Below are positions 57,642 to 64,000 of a DNA stretch of 64,000 nt, piece after piece. The stretch is from Lindgomyces ingoldianus (Eukaryota; Ascomycota; Dothideomycetes; Pleosporales; Lindgomycetaceae), in NCBI RefSeq assembly GCF_010093535.1, contig NW_022985200.1:417871-481870 (forward strand), written 5' to 3'. A program made the translations under genes and the position numbers. The notes below the pieces were generated by a model, which saw only the letters and a program-made list of their open reading frames with translations, made no database searches and was not told where the DNA came from. Numbering within the stretch: the first letter of the stretch is position 1; each line of letters starts with the position of its first letter.

Positions 57642-60600
57642 AGTCGCAAGTGGGCAGCGAGTAAAGGAAGAAATAAATCTAAAGAGTTGTCAAAGGAGTG
57701 GATGACGCAGTCAAAGAGTTCTGGAGTTAGTAACGTCCTGAACAGAAACCCTGCTGGTCTAGTGAAAGCGAATTTAAAAGAGTGTGCTGGAGTCCCATCC
57801 GTAAAACAGCCGGGGAATTAATAGATAAATGGATCGTCGTCAGCCTTGCTGTGCACGGACTCTAGACCCTGTGGAATTCCCAAGGCTCAAAGGAAATGCA
57901 ACCCGTTGCGAGACCCGGTGACCTGGTACCCTAGTCCCTCCTCGAGATGTACTTATTGGTTGTTTGCGGGGGGTAGTTTGAAAAAAAAGACCAGGTTGAA
58001 CTTGAAAACAATAAGGATCACATTCACAGGACTTCTGTCACACAAGATATAAGAAGAAACAGTAAGAGAAACGGTGGAACACTAATCCAACTAAGATATT
58101 GAAAGGGCTCTTGACAGATTCTTGATTGGCCTTGTGTGTAAGCTACGCTGAGAATGCGGGAAGGCTGTGCAATCACGTGAGAAAGTAGTTCTAGTAACCT
58201 GCCTGATTGGGCAACTATGCGAGATTCAGGGGAAACCCAAGCATGCGGAGGGAGAGGATGACGCCTCCCAGCGCCTTCAGGATTCTTCGGAGCCGCATTA
58301 TTCGCTGATTATTTCCAGACGGTGTGTCGCGGTTTCCTGCATAAAGGGGATATATGGGTACGAAATGAGTGGCTTCGTACCCAATTACTTTGGGAGAGTT
58401 ATGTGTTTCCATGCGCATGAATTGAGCCGCCGAGGTTTCGCAGTACGATAGGCGATGTAGCAAACTTCAATGACGCATTGCTACACCAGCGAGTGCTCTT
58501 CCAATGTTTTCTTCGCTTGGCCGAGAGTCGTGGTCTGCAACGGAGATTGACAAGGACACAGGCTGTGGCAAATATCTCGGAGAGGCACAGCAGCAATCGT
58601 AGGACATAGCAGCCATACTGCGTTATCTTCCGGGACCAAAAGACGCCGCTTCATCGAATGCCATCTGCGGAACGTTGCGAGGCTGAGTAGCAAGACATGG
58701 AGAGCGTGGCGGATATTTGTGAATGTCGACGTGTGCGGCATGGCGGCGTTGGAGTTTCGCTTGCATCATAGCGTTTAGAACAGATTTCTCTGCAGCACAA
58801 GCGCAGCACAGTCCTTGTTGTTTTGGAGTGCCGTGATGGAGAACTGGGCGGGGGGAAGGCGTTCCCATGGGCCAACACCTCTGGGCCGGCCCGTGTCGGG
58901 CGAATTCTCCTTCCTCCTTTCGCATCCCCGCAGCAAACCCTTGGACCACGCTCGAAACTTTGGGAGCAAGCAAGGGAATAGTTATACGAGCTACAAGAGC
59001 TCTGGAATTTTGATGGTTGAAATACCAGTTGTGGAAACATCTAGTGTTATTACAATCGAGCTGATACATCCCAAAATTATCTGCACACCAGTTGCCACAG
59101 CATGACCCTCTGTGTTGTCCCAACCAAGTGGCAGTCACGAATTAACGACTCGAGCGAAGTATTTAGATCAGAGAAGCTATCTGGCATCATCCGCACGAAC
59201 AGGGCACCACTGCCTTTCGACGTTACGTCTACGGAGCCTCTTCCGAGAGCAGCTTACGTCCAGAGATTGCAGGGACGGCGAATGAACTGAGAGAAATTTG
59301 GAACCTTCGGAAGACCAACGACAAAGAAGCCATTGAGCACAGCGCCCATTTTTCTAAGTTATGCGGGGAGAGCTGCTGACCAGCTACACTCGGTTCAGTT
59401 CAGTCCTTGCTCAGACTTGTAGGACTAATCCGTAGAGTAGAGATATTTGAGCTTTCAACCTTCTACTAAAAGGTTTACCTAGCTCAGCAATCATGATTCC
59501 TGTTTATCTGAAGAGATACTTAACGTCGGCATGATTCATCTTCCCTTCAAGTCAACATACCCGCAGTTCATTTGCCCCGCGCCTTGCCCTCCTTCTGAGC
59601 AGCTTCATGCATTCTTTCTATGCACGGAAGGGTTACAGTCACTATGCAATTGCACAACTTAGATTGCTAGCTGCAGTGACTCGGGAAACAACTCCCGCTT
59701 CATCAAATTCTACCCAAATTTATGTGAATGTAGCGTGCCGGGTACTACGACACTAATTTCGGCGCAACAAAAACGTATGCTGGTATCTAGATTTGTGACA
59801 TTAAGCACAATAATAGTGAACAGTGGCAAAACGACTAGTCTAGAAACGCATTTGTCCATGTCCTATTCATATAAGTATTGATAGCTCTCTGTAACAGCTG
59901 TGCACCTTTCAGTATGAATACTCGCGTCAACTTTCCCTTCCTCGCCAACCTCATTCTTCCCCTTCATTCGTTCCATGACCCCGTTGTTGCAACACTGACA
60001 ACCAACGCTTAGCTAATTCGCCTATTCATTTTGTAAGTTGTTCTTTCTTTGATCCCCTAAATGTAGTACTTCCAATATACTAGAGCGAAACATACAAGCT
60101 ACCAATGCGCATCTAATCACATCCTCAACGCTAGCTTCAACTACCTCACTCAGGTTTAATCGAGAACATAGTCTCTATTAGTCAGATAGCAGGTGACCTC
60201 TTTCTACTTGGCTGAGACTCCACCAGCGCAGTTTGCATTGCGGAAAGGTTAGAAGCTACCTGCTATTGTTAAATTAGTAAAAGGATTAAAAAATAAGAGA
60301 GGGATCGTATGAGCGCTAATCCTAAGACTTGAAGACTAGATTCTAGAGAAAGGGGCGCTAGCATACAGTTTTTGCCGCATGAGAGAGCTGTATTGACATC
60401 GACTCTGTTCCAATATTACTCTAAGGCAGGCGTAGGAGACAAGCAGGCCTCTCGTTCACAACGACTCAGTCATTCAGCTCACACAGGTTCGACTTACGCC
60501 TATTGCTCCACCGTGTAGTCGGACGCCCGAAACTCAAGATCTACGCATGGCCGTGAACGTTTGAGAGTCATTGCCACTGCCTGGTCCTTCCCGTATGTCT

Positions 60601-61049
60601 CTCGGTGATCAATCTGAGGGTCAGATGGCCTCCTCACTGCTCCAGACCCAACAGGGAGAGTTACCACTGGCTAGAAGTACTCTCAGACGATGCCTGTAAT
60701 TTCCTCCCATTTGTGGAGGGTTTGAGTTCTTCTAAGTGCTGGGGCCTACGGCCCGAGCCCGAGGGAACTGATGAGAGTAAGCAGTGATTAAGAGTATGAG
60801 GTAGACAAAATAGGATCAATCACTCTGTCTGGAGCGTCTATTAAGTTATTTGAACGATGAAAAACGCATCTTTGCAAAGTTGGTTTCATACTGAATCACA
60901 TCTAACGTTTTTCATTAATTGTTCCCTCTTCATCCCTTTTATGATGCTCTATCACTCTTGCATTTGGATTCTCTAGTTATGTGAGAATAAAGTTATGTCA
61001 CCAGCGTTCCTAACCGTACGTAATACGTTTCAACTCGCCGTTTTTTAGG
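57642..61049. other. Gene-poor 3.4-kb approach to the AT-rich block
   Basis: Frames on both strands at 58.1-59.3 kb overlap one another and mostly open on GTG or TTG. The longest (58623..59138, minus) has a Cys-rich start but no ATG. From 59.3 kb on, only very short frames remain. No gene or RNA is supported. Confidence 0.45.
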
Positions 61050-61559
61050 CTGTAACTTCTCAGTTTGTTAGTACGTTTTAATGTAAAGAGAGAATTTAAA
61101 TCTACTTATAAGGCGTAACTGTTACAGCTTACAATCCTCCTACATTTTAACAGCTTACAAGACGTTACAGCGTATACAGTCTACTAAGTCCCCTATTTTA
61201 CTATAAATATAACTCTGCTAAAGCTAGTTTTTCTGCAGTTAAAAAGCCTTAATTATTAAGCTAAAAAGCTTATTTCTGTTATAAGTAACAGTTCTTTTAC
61301 CCCTAAAAAAGAACCTCTTATAATTATAGCTTATAAAAGAAATAAATAAGAAGTTAAAAGTAATTTTATATAGTGTAAAGTAAAAAAGTTATCTAACTTA
61401 TTTCTACTAAGTAAAAAAGTTAGTAAATAAAGAGCTGTTATTATTAGCTATAGTAACATCTTTATAGTAGCTGTTATAGTACTACTGCAACTCTGTTGTT
61501 TTCTACTGCTTTTTATATAAGCAGCTGCTAGTAAGAAGGCTTATGTTAATAAAAAAAGT

Positions 61560-62710
61560 CCTTTTAAAGCTCTTATTATAATAGTTGCTACTAGGTAACT
61601 TGCGTTGTGTAGGCTTTTAGGTAACATTATTATTATTAGCTTTAGCCTTAGCCTCTACATTAACATACTTTTAAAAAATAGCCTTTATTAAAGCCTTAGC
61701 TTTTTTATGCTATATAAAGTGCTTTCTTTAGTAGTCCTTAAACTAAATAAGATAAAGTTAAAAGTTTAAGATTATTACTACACAGTAATAAGATATAAGT
61801 AGCTTAATAATAAACTTTTTCTAGTATATAAGTAACTTTTCTATGCTAAATGCTACACTAGATTTAAAGTAGTAATTATTACTTTTACCCTTAAGTTTAT
61901 TACCTATACATAAAAGCTTAGTATAAAGGTGTTATAAGTTAATAATAGACATTTAAAGAGAGCTATAGAAGCTGTTGCCTTTAAAGCATTTTATTATAAA
62001 GTAAAAAACTTTAAAAAACTTATAAAAGTAATTAACCTTTTTTTTTATCTTTAGTAATAACCTTAGTAAGAGTAAAGTTACTAGAGATAGTAGAGTTTAT
62101 AAAGTTATTATTAGTGCTTCTTTACTTATGTATAAACTTAGTAATAGTGTCCTTAAGCTTAAAACAGCAGAGGAGCATAAAATAAACGCTGTACTAGTGT
62201 ACACTACTGTCTTGTATAAGATTAAGCGTCCTAAAGCTCTAGAAAAAGTTATTGTTGTTAAAAGCAGCCTAAAAAGTTATAAAGGCTTTTTATTATTTAT
62301 ATAATGCTAGCACTATGTTTATAAAATTATAAAGTTTTCTAATAACTTTATAGTAGTAATAAAGGTTAAATTATTTCTAAAAAGCTGCTTAAGTAAGCTC
62401 TACTTTAAAAGCACTTATCTCTTTACTATAGATAACTGCTTTTACTACTAGCTAGATTGTATAGCCAGCGCAGTGTATACAGTGCTTAGAGGTAAAGGGC
62501 ATATTAAGATGTTAAGTAAAGGCAGAGATAGTCTTATTATTATTATTTAACATATTATTAGCTACTAAATAATAAAATTTTAATATAATTTTAAAGTTAT
62601 TAATAACTTTAATAATCTCTAGCGCTTAATTTACTCTAGTATAGTTACTATACAAGTTGTAGAAGCTAATTAGGATGTTATAGTGTTAGTAGTTAACATC
62701 TATGTAGTAT
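61560..62710 (-). mobile_element. Degenerate hAT-family transposase relic
   Basis: Read on the minus strand from about 62705, fragments of a hAT transposase appear in one main frame: NILISFYNLYSNYT, VINNFKIILKFYYLVANN, then HCAGYTI, a stop, LVVKAVIYSKEISAFKVEL (about 62480-62395). SFRTLNLIQDSSVH, a stop, YSVYFMLLCCFKLKDTITKF follow at about 62245-62130. This order (AxN-type strand, GHxxNLVVKA-like helix, FRTL...W.S.YLML) is that of fungal hAT elements. Stops are TAA or TAG, largely at sites where Gln or Trp is usual, as C-to-T change would give. No terminal inverted repeats or 8-bp target duplication were identified. It is not functional. Confidence 0.75.
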
Positions 62711-63109
62711 TATTAGTTAGTGTTTAGTTTAATAAAAAATGCTAAAACACTAAACTAATAAGCTAAAGTACACCTACTAATAAAGTGCAACACTATACCT
62801 AAGAAAAAGAGGTAGTTTAAAAAAGTTTATATATTAACACTTAACATAATTTTACTTTAGGCTATTCTTAGCATTATTTAAATCTCCTACTTCCGCCGCG
62901 TATATCCCTACTGCACGTAGGACAAATATGTAGTGTTAGACGCTAGGAGGGCAGTAAGAAAATTAGCTTTATTTTAAGTAATAATGCTTTAAAGTTCTGC
63001 TAATAATGCTATATAAAAGAAAATATTATAAAGTATTACTTAGTTAATAACTGCTACTTATAAAGCTTTCTTCTACTAAACACTATAAAAGATAATATAT
63101 AACAATGTC

Positions 63110-63250
63110 TGTACGCAGCAGCAGCGTCATAGTCTGGATACAAACGATCGCGCACGAGCAGGATCACGTATCTATGTCACATGATGCTCGTGCGCGAACC
63201 TCTGTGCGCGAACATCTAGATATCCCCCTTTTCCTCTATACAGAGGAAAG
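63110..63250. other. Short GC-richer island with inverted repeats inside the AT block
   Basis: The 13-base arms tcgcgcacgagca (63148-63160) and tgctcgtgcgcga (63185-63197) are perfect inverted repeats around a 24-base spacer. Another tgcgcgaac copy follows directly. CpG sites remain here while nearly absent around it. It could be a transposon terminus or an undamaged insert. Confidence 0.7.
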
Positions 63251-63423
63251 ACAAGAGCAATAGAACTAAAAACATGTTACTTTTACCTTACTTACCTTAT
63301 ACACTGTGCACACTGTACACCACTCTTACTTTTGCTACTTAAGTGCTTATACTATAAGCAGCTAGCTATTAGAGCCTATTTAACACTAATTAGTAGTTAA
63401 TTTAATTAACTATAAATTAGTAA

Positions 63424-63545
63424 AAGTAATAATAAAGTACTTACACTTTATAAAGTACTTTATTTTATTACTTATCTTTTAAAAAGAGTAATAGTAAAGT
63501 ACTTACACCTTATAAAGTACTTTATTTAGTTACTTATTTCTTAAA
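63424..63545. repeat. Tandem duplication, period 62 bp
   Basis: Two copies of a unit containing aaagtacttacac-ttataaagtacttt at 63434 and 63496. The unit itself is a partial palindrome (aaagtac...gtacttt). Confidence 0.8.
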
Positions 63546-63546
63546 A

Positions 63547-63778
63547 TAGCAGATTAATCCTTTGTATTATACAGCAAGCTCTGCTACTATATAAAGTAAA
63601 GAGAAAATAGTGTAAGACGCACACTAAAGCTACTAAAGCTGCATAACTTAGTAGCTAGATAATAGCACATTAATTCTTTATATTATACAGCAAGCTCTGC
63701 TACTATACAAAGTAAGAAGGAGATAGTGTAAGGCGCACACTAAAGCTATTAAAGCTACACAACCTAGCAGCTAGACAA
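63547..63778. repeat. Tandem duplication, period 116 bp
   Basis: Two copies begin at 63547 and 63663 (tagca-attaat-ct), each with tattatacagcaagctctgc and gcgcacactaaagct-like segments. A third copy starts at 63779 but diverges at once. Differences are mainly transitions. Confidence 0.85.
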
Positions 63779-64000
63779 TAGCAGTACCTGTGCAATCTAC
63801 TAGAAAAGTAATTAACTATACTATTATAATAAAATTTTATTAGCAACTAATAACTTTACATAATAATAAAAAAAATAAGAAATAATTTCTATTATATAAA
63901 TAACTTATAAAGGATATAAGGATATTAGAGGCAACACTATAGAATAAGACTAGCCTAGAGTACTAGAATAATAAAATTAACATATTAAAGGCTCTAACAA

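Larger units (their letters stand above)
61050..64000. repeat. AT-rich, RIP-like block running to the window end
   Basis: Base composition shifts abruptly near 61.05 kb to long runs of A/T with TAA/TAG in every frame. It contains the hAT relic, two sets of tandem duplications and one short GC-rich island. Differences between tandem copies are mostly C/T and G/A. This is the pattern left by repeat-induced point mutation in ascomycete repeats. Confidence 0.85.

Noticed and set aside
58623..59138. 171-codon minus frame with Cys-rich start
   Set aside because: Opens on GTG with no upstream exon found; no signal peptide and no conserved Cys spacing beyond chance.
61050..64000. Telomere or centromere explanation for the AT-rich end
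   Set aside because: No telomeric TTAGGG-type repeats are present, and the recognisable transposase relic explains the composition better; a centromeric location cannot be tested from this window.

Overview
The window is nuclear DNA of a filamentous ascomycete (Pezizomycotina). It has intron-containing genes with short GT-AG introns of about 46-130 nt, many with a CTAAC-type branch sequence. It carries fungal gene families (2EXR, NmrA-like, DUF7025 AAA ATPase, fungal CorA-like, Kre9/Knh1-like GPI protein, exo-beta-1,3-glucanase), and the right end is AT-saturated with the hallmarks of repeat-induced point mutation (RIP). I could not place it below subphylum; the gene content would suit Leotiomycetes, but that is a guess.

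Layout. 0-7 kb: 5' part of homoserine kinase (minus), a DUF7025 AAA ATPase, a secreted glycoside-hydrolase-like protein and a Ser/Pro-rich protein. 7-16 kb: gene-poor DNA with two divergent members of one unnamed protein family (called A at 9.2-10.8 kb and B at 14.5-15.8 kb). 16.9-26.7 kb: mitochondrial Bax-inhibitor/GHITM protein, an intact P450, a zinc-finger/TenA-like protein and an exo-beta-1,3-glucanase. 28-35 kb: GPI-anchored wall protein, an SDR, an extended SDR and a dead P450. 35.6-46 kb: CorA-like membrane protein, 2EXR protein, a five-repeat protein of unknown function, gene-free decayed DNA, NmrA-like regulator. 47.6-57.6 kb: a 914-aa beta-propeller-type protein ending in a CaaX box, an F-box-like protein, a single-pass membrane protein and a secreted protein. 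57.6-61 kb: no convincing gene. 61-64 kb: very AT-rich, RIP-like block holding a degenerate hAT transposase, tandem duplications and a small GC-rich island.

How the genes relate. No large biosynthetic cluster is visible. The glucanase and the GPI protein both act at the cell wall. The SDR, extended SDR and P450 pseudogene at 30-35 kb resemble the tailoring part of a small metabolic locus that has lost its P450. Every spliced model here was built by hand from splice consensus and reading-frame continuity. Several listed starts lie downstream of the longest open frame because that frame opens on GTG or TTG.
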